NCBI GenBank assembly: GCA_936928855.1
Contig: CAKZHZ010000047.1
Location: forward strand, 1-64,000
From: an uncultured Polycyclovorans sp.
GTDB lineage: Bacteria > Pseudomonadota > Gammaproteobacteria > Nevskiales > Nevskiaceae
Reading direction: 5' to 3'
DNA: 64,000 nucleotides
In this document: piece by piece, positions 34,739 through 43,900 of the stretch
How positions within the stretch are numbered: position 1 is the first letter of the stretch
Layout: each line of letters starts with the position of its first letter
Made by a program: the position numbers and the translations under genes
Notes under the pieces: generated by a model
Database searches by the model: none
Told to the model about the DNA's origin: nothing
The model's input: the letters and a program-made list of their open reading frames with translations, nothing else

Positions 34739-36289
34739 ATGATCGAATCTTCCGTTGCCTCCTCATCGCCGGTGTCCTGCCGCTTGCCCCTGGTCGGCGG
34801 GGCGCTGCTCCTGCTCGCCGCCTGTGGTGACGGTGGCGGCGAACTGGCAGCACCCGGGACGCCGGATGGCGGCAGCGGGGATGTTGCCGCGCTGGTGCAT
34901 GCCTACCACGACGTGGTTGTTGCCGATCCGCGCTTTGACGAGTGTTGGCAGGGGGCGCCCGCGGCGCCCGGACGTTGCCTGCGCGGGCCGCGCAGCGGCA
35001 GTGGCCTCGGAGATGCGGTGCACGAGTGGATTCGCACCGAGCTTTCGGCGATCCCCGAACTGACGCACGTACAACGTCAGCCCTTCAACTTTCCGCGCTA
35101 CCGGGTGCGCACGGTGGGCCTGGAAGCGGATCTCGGGGATGGCGTGGAGGCTGTCTCCGCCTTTCCGTGGTTTGGGCAGGGCGTGACCCCGGCGGAAGGG
35201 CTGCGCGCCCCGCTGGCGCGGGTCGGCCTGCCGCTCATCGGCAACCCCGATGTTGACGGGCGTGTCGCATTGATGCGGTTCTCGCGTCAGTTCAATGCGG
35301 ACGCTGCCGATACTCACGAGACCCTGCGCGCGGCGGAAGCCTCTGGCGCCCTGGCAGCGGTGGTGACCTTCGACGCCCCCGGCAACCTGATTGCCGCGCA
35401 CAACTACGACATCCAGTATCCCCTGGCAGAGATGCCCACCGTGATCGTCGGGCGGCAGGACTTCAACCGCCTGGCCACCGCCGCCAGCCGCGGTGAGGAG
35501 GCGCGACTCACGCTGACGGCGGATGCCGTGACCGGTGTGGTCGACAACAGCATTGCCCTGTTACCGGGTCAGGACCCCCGGCTGCTGATCATCGGTACGC
35601 CGATGAACACCTGGGTCGGCGGTGGCGGCGAACGGGCGCCGGGCGCCGCCATCACCGTTGCGCTCGCCCGGCATCTGGCGGCGCGGGCGCGCAATGAGGG
35701 GCCCTTGCCCTATTCCGTCATGTTCGTGGCCACAGGCGGGCATGAGGTTTATGGCTATGGGCTGGAGCGGGCGCTGAACTGCGTAAACCCCGACGGCGTG
35801 CTGGCGTACATCCACCTCGGTGCCGGGCTGGTCAGCCGGGGATACCTGGAAGTGCTGGGCAACGTCGTTCCGCTGCCGGGACCTAGCCAGACCCGCGCGC
35901 TGGTGATGTCAGAGAATGCGGTGCTCGAAGCCTTGGTCGACCAGGCCTTCCGCGTCAGCGAACTCGGGTGGTTCTTCCGGTTTGCCGCCGGACAGGCCGC
36001 CCCGGGGGAAGCCGAGGTGGCCTACAACCTGGGCATTCCGATGATGAGCCTGACTGGCGCGAACCCGTTTCACCACACCCCTGAGGACACCACTGAACAG
36101 GTGCTGTTCGACCTGCTTCCTGACATGTTCGGTGCTTACCGGCAACTGGTGGATGGCCTGATGGAGACGCCATTCGAGACCCTCAAGGGGGCCAATGGTG
36201 CGACCACAGGAGACCCCGCGCGCAATCGTGGCTATGCCTGCGCTGGCCCGATTTCCGGCCTCGACCCTGCGCTTCAGCGAGCGCCGTAG
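34739..36289 (+). CDS. M28-like peptidase-fold lipoprotein with lost metal ligands
   Basis: 516 aa. Lipoprotein signal with lipobox LLAAC followed by a Gly/Pro linker. A PA-like insert (~185-260: VDGRVALMRFS, LAAVVTFDAPG) precedes an M28 aminopeptidase-type domain. The first zinc motif, usually GAHxDS, is GTPMNTW; the bridging Asp segment reads GERAPGAAI; and the Glu pair reads GHE. The late HHTPEDT motif is kept. It is probably inactive or uses other ligands. It is the last gene of the operon and ends 16 bp inside the convergent SDR gene. Confidence 0.65.
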   Translation: MIESSVASSSPVSCRLPLVGGALLLLAACGDGGGELAAPGTPDGGSGDVAALVHAYHDVVVADPRFDECWQGAPAAPGRCLRGPRSGSGLGDAVHEWIRTELSAIPELTHVQRQPFNFPRYRVRTVGLEADLGDGVEAVSAFPWFGQGVTPAEGLRAPLARVGLPLIGNPDVDGRVALMRFSRQFNADAADTHETLRAAEASGALAAVVTFDAPGNLIAAHNYDIQYPLAEMPTVIVGRQDFNRLATAASRGEEARLTLTADAVTGVVDNSIALLPGQDPRLLIIGTPMNTWVGGGGERAPGAAITVALARHLAARARNEGPLPYSVMFVATGGHEVYGYGLERALNCVNPDGVLAYIHLGAGLVSRGYLEVLGNVVPLPGPSQTRALVMSENAVLEALVDQAFRVSELGWFFRFAAGQAAPGEAEVAYNLGIPMMSLTGANPFHHTPEDTTEQVLFDLLPDMFGAYRQLVDGLMETPFETLKGANGATTGDPARNRGYACAGPISGLDPALQRAP

Positions 36290-37029
36290 CCGCCATCCAG
36301 GGCGAGCATGTGACCGTGGATGAAGTCCGCCTCGGGCGAACATAGCCACAGCACCACGCGCGCCACCTCGTCTGCGGTGGCGGCGCGACCGGCCGGGTGC
36401 TTGTCGAGCAAGTCGGTCTTGGTCAGGGCGGCATGCTTGAGCGCCTTCAGCCCCATGCCGGCGTTGACCAGCGCCGGGCAGACGGCATTGACCCGGATGC
36501 TGCGGGCCGCGTACTGCAATGCAGCGGTCTTGGTCAGGCCGGCAATCCCGTGCTTGCTGGCGGTGTAGGCGGGGCTGGGGCCGCCGTTCAGGGTGTAAAC
36601 CGACGCGTTATTGACGATGCAGCCGCCGCCAACATCCAGCATCCAGCGAATCTCCTCCCGCATGCAACGCCAGGTTCCGTTGAGATTGACGTCCAGGCAG
36701 TTGCCCCACTCGTCGTCAGTCAACTCGTGCAGCGGCAAGTGTCGTGAGGACACACCGGCATTATTGAAAGCCGCATCCAGTCGGCCGAAGTCGCGCCGCA
36801 TGGCGGTGAAGGCGGATGCCAGCCCGTCGGCGTCGCGCTGGTCCGCGATATAGCCCCGGACTTCGACGCCTGTTTCCTGCAAAGCGTCCACTGTCACCGC
36901 GAGTTGGCCGGGTTGTTGGTCGAGCAGGGCCAGCCGGTAGCCCGCCTGTGCGAACTGTTGAGCCGCAGCCTGACCGATGCCGCCTGCGGCGCCGGTGATC
37001 AGCGCCACTTTTGCTGCCGTCTGCGACAT
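36274..37029 (-). CDS. SDR-family oxidoreductase
   Basis: 251 aa. Classical short-chain dehydrogenase: TGAAGGIGQAAA (cofactor loop), NNAGVS, the catalytic Ser in NNASVY and YTASKHG, with GHMLALDGGYG near the C terminus. It likely reduces or oxidises a ketone/alcohol with NAD(P)(H). It is the last gene of the ~19 kb minus-strand biosynthetic run, separated by 184 bp from the esterase, so it may have its own promoter. The role in the pathway is inferred from position. Confidence 0.85.
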   Translation of the reverse strand: MSQTAAKVALITGAAGGIGQAAAQQFAQAGYRLALLDQQPGQLAVTVDALQETGVEVRGYIADQRDADGLASAFTAMRRDFGRLDAAFNNAGVSSRHLPLHELTDDEWGNCLDVNLNGTWRCMREEIRWMLDVGGGCIVNNASVYTLNGGPSPAYTASKHGIAGLTKTAALQYAARSIRVNAVCPALVNAGMGLKALKHAALTKTDLLDKHPAGRAATADEVARVVLWLCSPEADFIHGHMLALDGGYGAR

Positions 37030-37213
37030 GTAAGGTCAAACTCCCCGGCGCCGACCGGGGCCTGCGAGGTCAGGCTCGGTCGGTCTGATCGTGTAATGGT
37101 CAGGGTCGGTGGTTCCGCCCTTCGCAGCCGGCTGGCCGCATTGAAGAGCGGTTTCTACCCGACAGTCCGATCAGGGTCAACGGGAGAAATGACCCCGGCG
37201 CGGGTGCTGGGCG

Positions 37214-38092
37214 CTATCGTTGCGCGGCAAAGAACGCCCAGATCCCCTGACTGGCGTCGAACGCCTGGGTGTTGGGGCCGAGGAAGCGCGCCATCAGGGT
37301 CTTGCCGCCCGGCCACTGATGCCCGACTTCGTCGAGCCCGCACCACTCCAGCGCCGCCTTGCAGCCCTCCTGACGGTAGCAGGCCAGTTGGCCGCGCTTT
37401 TGCAGTTGTTTGGCCTGGGCACCGCAGCCGTTGCGCTTGCCGAGCATTTCCACCAGGGCGGACATGGAAGGACGATAGCTGTCCTCGACCGTGCCGCCAT
37501 CCCAGGGGATGCGCTTGTCGAGCTTGCCCTGGATCATCAGCGTGGGTACGCCGCGGCCGCTGTCGCAGCGCTCCAGCATGACGCCGCCGGATACCGGGGC
37601 AATTGCGGCAAACACCTCGGGCGCTTCGCAGGCGATGCGGTGCACCATCATTGCGCCGTTGGAGAACCCGGTGCCGAACACCTGGCTGCGGTCAATGGGA
37701 TAGTCAGCGGCGATGCGCGTGATCATGGCCTTGATGAAGCCGACGTCGTCCACTTTCTCCTTCATCGGTTTGGCGCAGCAGCGCCCTGCGTTCCAGGCGC
37801 GGGCAATGCCATCGGGATAGGCGACGATGAAGCCGGCGCGGTCGGCCACGGCATTGAAGCGGCTTTGCTCGGCCATGATCTCGCCGGTGCCGAACCCCCC
37901 ATGCAGGGCAACCACCAGGGGGCGTTTGTCGTTGCCGCGTGCGCTGGCCGGGCGATAGACCTCATAGCTGCGCTCGTGGCCGCCAGTCTTGAACGTGAAG
38001 GTCTCGGTACCACTGTCGTCGGCGCGGACGCTGGTCGGCGTGTGGCAGGCCAGGGTCAGCAGGGTCAGCAGCAGGGGGAGCAGGGACTTCAT
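37214..38092 (-). CDS. Secreted PHB-depolymerase/feruloyl-esterase-like hydrolase
   Basis: 292 aa. The N-terminal signal carries a lipobox-like LTLAC. An alpha/beta-hydrolase fold with LVVALHGGFGTG (oxyanion), the nucleophile in GTGFSNGAM (G-x-S-x-G), and a late GHQWPGG with the catalytic His region, as in LpqC/PHB depolymerase esterases. Several cysteines fit an extracytoplasmic enzyme. It starts three bases after the stop of the alpha/beta hydrolase upstream, so it is transcribed with the biosynthetic genes. It may release or cleave an ester outside the cytoplasm. Confidence 0.82.
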   Translation of the reverse strand: MKSLLPLLLTLLTLACHTPTSVRADDSGTETFTFKTGGHERSYEVYRPASARGNDKRPLVVALHGGFGTGEIMAEQSRFNAVADRAGFIVAYPDGIARAWNAGRCCAKPMKEKVDDVGFIKAMITRIAADYPIDRSQVFGTGFSNGAMMVHRIACEAPEVFAAIAPVSGGVMLERCDSGRGVPTLMIQGKLDKRIPWDGGTVEDSYRPSMSALVEMLGKRNGCGAQAKQLQKRGQLACYRQEGCKAALEWCGLDEVGHQWPGGKTLMARFLGPNTQAFDASQGIWAFFAAQR

Positions 38093-38095
38093 GGG

Positions 38096-38956
38096 TCATG
38101 CCTCCGTCAGGTTCAGGGGGGCGAGGAAATCGAGCACTTGGTGTATCACAAGATCGGCATGAGTCAGCGGAAAGAAATGCGCCGCCGCCTCGACTGTTTG
38201 GAAGTGTGCCGATGGCCAAAGGTTCCGCAAACCGTCGCCCGATTTCAGGCAGCGGCTGCCGTCCGCGTACATCAGCAGCGTCGGCAGATGCAGAGCACGC
38301 AGCTCCGGAACGCTGGCACCGGGGCGGTGAAAGTCATCCCAGGCGCTGGTCTTGTCGATCAGGTCCAGCCACTGGCGCGCGGCCTTGCGCGCGCCGCGCC
38401 CCTCGCCGAAGGGGGTGACCGGATCGCGCGCGCCGGGCGCCTGGCCTGCCAGGCAGCGCCGCGCCGCGATCTCCAGGAAGCGCAGGCCGACCTGGGGCTC
38501 GCGCGGCCAATCCACTTCGGTTCCGTCTGCGATCTCCGCCTCGAAGGGGCTGAGGTCAGGGGTTTCATGCAGCCACATCTGCGGTTGGAACAGCAGGCTG
38601 CGGGCATCCAGCACGGCCAGCGCATGAACACGCTCGGGCGCCTGGACCGCGGCTTCGATGGCTGCGGCACCGCCATAGCTGTGCCCGACCAGGGCGGCCC
38701 GGCTGATCGCCAACCGGTCCATCACGCCGAGGATGTCGGCGCCCAGCCGGCGGATGTCGTAGCCGCTGTCCGGCATGCTGCTGTAGCCGTGACCCCTGAG
38801 GTCGAACAGGGTGACCCGGAACTGCTGCGACAGTCGCATCGCGTGGCCGAACCAGAAGGCACGGTTGGTGGCCAGTCCGTGCACCAGTATCAGATCCGGA
38901 CCCTCGCCAAGCTGTTGCCAGGCCAGCTGGGCATTGTCGACCTCGGCGAAGGCCAT
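38096..38956 (-). CDS. Alpha/beta hydrolase (thioesterase-like release enzyme?)
   Basis: 286 aa. Oxyanion HGLATNRAFW, nucleophile elbow LVGHSYGGAAA, acid in MYADGSRCL and a His near the C terminus (AAHFFPLTHAD). No signal peptide. It lies nine bases after the free ACP gene and four bases before the secreted esterase. In such a context an alpha/beta hydrolase often frees or transfers the acyl chain from an ACP, but this is not shown by sequence alone. Confidence 0.8.
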   Translation of the reverse strand: MAFAEVDNAQLAWQQLGEGPDLILVHGLATNRAFWFGHAMRLSQQFRVTLFDLRGHGYSSMPDSGYDIRRLGADILGVMDRLAISRAALVGHSYGGAAAIEAAVQAPERVHALAVLDARSLLFQPQMWLHETPDLSPFEAEIADGTEVDWPREPQVGLRFLEIAARRCLAGQAPGARDPVTPFGEGRGARKAARQWLDLIDKTSAWDDFHRPGASVPELRALHLPTLLMYADGSRCLKSGDGLRNLWPSAHFQTVEAAAHFFPLTHADLVIHQVLDFLAPLNLTEA

Positions 38957-38965
38957 GGGCGGACC

Positions 38966-39250
38966 TCAGGCCGACTGGACGTAAGGCTGCAGGAAGGTCG
39001 CGATCTGACCGATGCTGAGGTCGTCGACGTAGCGGCCGTCCTTCATCAGCAGCTTGTCGAACGGCGTGCGGAACAGCTTGAACTCTTCCTCGATGGCCAC
39101 GGTGAGCTGGATGATGTCGACCGACTCGAATCCGAGATCAGCCAGCAGCAGCGTGTCCGCCGACATGCCCGCGTCAGCCTCCTGATCCCAGTCCTGGGTG
39201 AAGTCCTCGAGCAGGGCAATGAGCTGCGTGGTGATTGCGTCGTGCGCCAT
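38966..39250 (-). CDS. Free acyl carrier protein
   Basis: 94 aa from the ATG at 39250. A four-helix carrier protein with the phosphopantetheine Ser in LADLGFESVDIIQL. The motif differs from the LGVDSIKR motif of the in-line ACPs of the large synthase, so it probably has a separate job, such as a loading or hand-over carrier. It overlaps the 3' end of the hydrolase gene to its left side by no bases but lies within the same run; the next gene upstream ends six bases before its start. Confidence 0.9.
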   Translation of the reverse strand: MAHDAITTQLIALLEDFTQDWDQEADAGMSADTLLLADLGFESVDIIQLTVAIEEEFKLFRTPFDKLLMKDGRYVDDLSIGQIATFLQPYVQSA

Positions 39251-39255
39251 CCGTC

Positions 39256-40854
39256 TCACTCCATGTAGCCGAGCATCTGCAGCTGCTCGATCATCTGCTG
39301 ACGTTCCTGCGCATCCATCTCCTCGCTGGGCGCACGAGAGGCGACCGCGCGTGTCTTGGCCCCCTGCTTGACCGGGTGCTCATTGAGCCAGCCTTCGTCG
39401 AAGAAGTTCAGTGCGACCTGACCTTCGAGGTCCGAGGGGACCGACAGGCCCATGCTGTGGAGCAGCGTCGGGCAGACATCGACGATCTGTTGCAGGTCGA
39501 CCTCACCCCGTGCGGCGATGCCCTTGCCATAGGCCAGGAAGATGCCGTCCGGATGGTGGGTGCCGGCCGGCGTCGGCCGCTGCACCACCGAGGGCGTCAG
39601 ATTGCGGATCGATACGAACCCGTGGTCGTGCAGCACCAGGGTGAGATCGCAGGCCTCCTTCATGTGGGCACCCGGGAACCACTCTTCACGCTTCAGCACG
39701 TCGGCCACGAATGGCTCGCCGGTAATGGGGTGGCGCAAGGCCTTGAGATCGGCGACCAGCTTGTCGCGGAAGCGCTCGTAGTCCTCTGGCGGGATCCCTG
39801 GATCGCCCGGCTTCTCCGCCACGCGAATGTGAATGCCGTTGGAGGATGGGGTGCGGCAGTAGGCGGTCGTCTTCGACCAGTCGAGGTTGGCGAAGTCGCT
39901 GGCCTCTCGACGCAGGGCCTGTTCCGAGCCGTCGTTCTCGGCCCAGGTGAGATAGCCGAGCTCGGCCAGGTAGGCATTGATTCGCAGCACATCGGTGCTG
40001 GCGGTGAATCCGTGGTCGGATGCGAAGAAGACCTGGGCCTCCGGTCCGGCCAGCGTGACCAGGCGCTCGATGTAGCGGTCCAGGTTGCGGAAGTATTCCA
40101 GGCAGACGGTTCGCATGGCGAGGTCATGCCCCTGGGGATTCTCGGGCACCAGTTCCGGGTCGAGGGAGGGCCAGGCCTGGTGCTGGATCTTGTCGGTGCC
40201 ATCGAACATCACCGCCATCAGGTCCGGCTTGTCATGTTCCAGCACATACTCCGCCACCTTGAACCACTGCTCTTCGCGCGGGAGGTGGTAGCGCACCCAC
40301 TTTTCCGTGTCTTCCGGCGACAGCACTTCCAGCGCCTGCTTTTCGTTGTCGAAGTCCCAGGCGAGTTCCTTGGGGTTGAAGTCGGGCAGGTTCTGCTTCA
40401 GCCGCTCGAACAACTCGCGCGGGTGGGTGTTGCGGCGCAGGTGCTTGGCCGGGATGAAGCCGGGCACGATGCAGCCGTTGACCTCCGGCGGCGGCGCCGT
40501 AAGCGGAAAGTTGAGCGCCGCCACCGACTTCTTCTTGCGGCTGGCGATCGACCAGATCATTTCACTGTCGACATCGCGTGCGTCGTAGAGCGTCCAGAAC
40601 ACTTCGCCGCCCTTGTCCTCGGCGCGGATGAAGTCGAAGACGCCATGCGCTCCCGGGTTTTTCCCGGTCATGATCGAGCACCACGCCGGCGGCGTCAGCG
40701 GATTGGGGGTGGAGCGCAGGCGGGCGCGTACGCCGCCTTCGAGCACCTTCTTCATGAACGGCATCGTGATGCCTTCGCCGGGGAGGTCCTTCACCATTTC
40801 GTTGAGAACGGTGAACGTGCAGCCGTCGAGGCCGATGAACAGCGTGGAGGTCAT
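39256..40854 (-). CDS. Alkaline-phosphatase-superfamily phosphodiesterase
   Basis: 532 aa. Type I phosphodiesterase/nucleotide pyrophosphatase fold: FIGLDGCTFTVLNEM (first metal Asp), nucleophile Thr in NPLTPPAWCSIMTGKNPGAHGVFDF, metal ligands in FDGTDKIQHQAW and FASDHGF, and a late His in GTHHPDGIFLAYG. No signal peptide. It would hydrolyse or transfer a phospho- or sulfo-ester. It lies between the second synthase and the free ACP. A shorter member of the same superfamily opens the operon at 55462. Confidence 0.85.
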   Translation of the reverse strand: MTSTLFIGLDGCTFTVLNEMVKDLPGEGITMPFMKKVLEGGVRARLRSTPNPLTPPAWCSIMTGKNPGAHGVFDFIRAEDKGGEVFWTLYDARDVDSEMIWSIASRKKKSVAALNFPLTAPPPEVNGCIVPGFIPAKHLRRNTHPRELFERLKQNLPDFNPKELAWDFDNEKQALEVLSPEDTEKWVRYHLPREEQWFKVAEYVLEHDKPDLMAVMFDGTDKIQHQAWPSLDPELVPENPQGHDLAMRTVCLEYFRNLDRYIERLVTLAGPEAQVFFASDHGFTASTDVLRINAYLAELGYLTWAENDGSEQALRREASDFANLDWSKTTAYCRTPSSNGIHIRVAEKPGDPGIPPEDYERFRDKLVADLKALRHPITGEPFVADVLKREEWFPGAHMKEACDLTLVLHDHGFVSIRNLTPSVVQRPTPAGTHHPDGIFLAYGKGIAARGEVDLQQIVDVCPTLLHSMGLSVPSDLEGQVALNFFDEGWLNEHPVKQGAKTRAVASRAPSEEMDAQERQQMIEQLQMLGYME

Positions 40855-40905
40855 GTGGGAATCCGTACGTCTTGGTATTGGTAATGGGGGGAGGGAGGCG
40901 GGTGA

Positions 40906-43900
40906 TCAGGCGGGTTGGGGCAGGGTGACGTCACTGCGCTCGCAACAGAACGCCACCACCTCCCCGGGGCTGGGATAGATCAGGTCGATGGCATAGCGCC
41001 AACCCTTGTGTTCAACCATGGCCCGGGCGGGCAGCGGTCCATCCGTCAGAGACACGACGCGCCAGTCCACCGGCCGGCCACCCAGGCCTTCGCCATGCGA
41101 CTTGGCGGCAGCTTCCTTGCTGGACCAGAGCGCGACCGTTACCTGTGAATAGGTCGGCTGATCCTTCCAGGGCTGCAGCAGTGCACGTTCCAGATCGGTC
41201 AGGGCGCCGGCGACCAGCAGGTCGGGGTCAACGTGGTCCAGGCGCTGATAGTCGAGACCACAGGGGGCGCCCGGCATCGACAGACTTGCCGCTGCCCATC
41301 GGCGACTGTGGCTGATCGACACGGTCGGCAAGGCCAAATCCGGCAGCCGCGCACAGGATGCGCGAGGCCGCCCGTCGGCGTCGGCGAGCAGCTCGATGTC
41401 GGCGGAGGCCAGGTCATGGTTGTGAACGTCCTTCAGCCATTCGCGCAGCGCTTCCTTGGCGGCGATGCGCCCCATCAGCCATTCCTCGCGCCGCGTGCTG
41501 TTGGCAGGCAGGCTGTAGAACACCTTGCGCTCGCGATGCCCCAACACCATATGGGCCAGCATGCGCCGCCAGATGCCGCCACCCTCGTCAAGAAAATCGT
41601 GGGCGAAAGGCTCCATCAGCCGAAGGTAGTGGTGCTTCAGTGACGGTAGAGACCGCAGCCAGGGCTGCGACATGGTTCGGCGCTGGGGCTGCAGGCGGTA
41701 GTCGTAGAGTCGCTGCGGCACCGAGAACTTCCGATCCTCCCAGTGATCGGCCCGCATGATGACCTGACCGTCAGGTCCAATCATGTCCATGGAGGCTTCG
41801 AGCAGTTGCTCGCCGGTCATCTGCAGCGTCATGCGGCACAGCACCTTGGTGCCCGGCGGCGGCGGCGGTGCATAGACATGAAAGCGGGCGAGCCGGAATG
41901 GAAAGCAGTTGAATCCCCAAGTGTGTTTTTCGGTCAGCCAGTACCCGGCGAGCTGCCCTGCGGCATCGAGCATGGCGGCGTCCAGTTCGAACGACGGCAT
42001 ACGGATACTGCGAAAGTAGTCCTGCGTGGGAATCGCGACCAGGTCGGCTTCAATCGCGTTCTCGCCCCAGCGGCGGATGTGTTGGACGCCCTGAAGGCGG
42101 GGGCCGTGGAACATCCCGTGCGCATACAGCTCGCCATCGGGGTTGTTGCAGGCCGCATGGGCGTCGGGAGCACTCCAGGGGCGGGCGGCGGGCGGGGTTT
42201 CGTAGTGGGGCGCCAGCCGGACCAGGCCTTCGAACACCGCGAGCCCTCCGGGGGGACCGCCAATGCCGAGCGCGAAAATGCGACCAAACACCTGCAGCGT
42301 GCCGTCGCTGCCGGGGCGCGGTTCCATCACCACACGCAGATGCAGCTCGCCTTCGTCGAGCGAGAGCCAGCGGCTGCCCCGGACCTGATCCAGACCGACC
42401 ACCCGCAGGTCGCTGCGGCCGGTCACCCGTTGCGCGGCCTCCGACAGCAGCTCCATGCTGAACGTGAAGGGCACAACCGGAATCGGCAGCAGACTGGGGT
42501 CGTGTGCGCTGGGCGCGCCGCCAATGGTGTGATCCTGGAGAAAGATCTCCTCGTCGAGCTGCAGTCGCTGTTCAAACACGATGCGCTGGCCATCCTGTTG
42601 CTGGGTGGCGCGCTGCAGCAGGGGGAAACGCACGGTTTCGGCGGGGCTGACGGCTGGCGGGGGCGATGCGGCGGGAGCGGCTGCCGCCAGTCCCATGACC
42701 CGTGCCTGGGAGTCGAGAAAGTCGCGCATCAGCGCAAAGTGCGTCTGCAGCGCCAGCTGTCGAGGGTCGGCGGGAGCGTTCGGCGATGCGGTGGCCACCG
42801 GACCCGATGACGGGGCTGGCGCAGCCTCGATTGGCAGAGGCGGTACCGGCAGATCGTCCGGCCATTTCAGGCGGGGCATCATCAGGTTGAGCCGGGGCAC
42901 CGGCGTGGCGGCGGCCGGTTCCGCCATCGGTGCGATGTCGCGATGGGCGAACAGGCCGGCCGGCGGGAAAGGCACGCCGGCCGCGAACAGTTGGGCCAGG
43001 GCCGAGCGCAGCGCAGCGAGGCCGGTCTTGCGGCGGCTGTCCGTGCCCACGACCACGACATCGTCGGTGCCACGCAGGATATCGCTGACGAAACCGGTGA
43101 GGTTGCTGCTGGGACCGACTTCGACGAAGACCCGATAACCGTCACGGTGGAGTCGTTCGATGGTGTCGGTGAAGCGCACGCGGCTTTCCCACTGCTGCGC
43201 AACCAGTTCGCGGATATCCGCGGCGTCGTGCGAGAAGGGTGCGGCACTGCGGGCACTGTAGAGGGTGGCGATCCCCTCGCCGAAATCGATACCAGCGAAG
43301 TACTCGCGATAAGCATCGGCAATCGGTTTGAACAGGGCGGTGTGATAGGCGCGGCCAAAGGGCAGCTCTGCGCAGATCGCACCTTCCGCGGCTTCGCGTT
43401 CCCGCACCGCGGATACGGCTTCACGGCTGCCGAAGATCACCAGCTGGTTGGGACAGTTGTCCATTGCCACCACGATGTCGCTGCCCGTCTGCGCCAGCAG
43501 GGCCTCGCGGCGATCGGGCTTCAGGGCGCCGATGGTCAGCAGCGCGCCCTCGGCAATCTCGCCGCGGGCGTCCAGCTCACGGTAGATACGGTTCAGGTCG
43601 CGGACGGTGTCGGCAATTTCACGACGGTCGGAGAAACGGCGTACCCGGGAGGCGGTGAGGGCGGTGTTCTCGCCGGTGGAGTGGCCCAGCATGGCGTCGG
43701 CTCTCAGCCCCAGGCCGGTCAGCACATCGAACAACGCCATACTGGCGGCAAACACGGTTTCAGAGGCGATGTCCATGTCGAACAGGCGCTGCTCAGTGGC
43801 CGAGCGCGTCGCCTCATCGATCGCCGTGGGGGGCGCAAAGACGATGGGGGCCCGCGAGTCACGCTCGCCGGGGACCACCGTTTCTTCGAGGAAGTCGAAC

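Noticed and set aside
37220..40884. Long plus-strand frames opposite the esterase, hydrolase, ACP and phosphodiesterase genes
   Set aside because: The minus strand carries clear catalytic motifs and tight operon spacing; the plus frames are compositional shadows.
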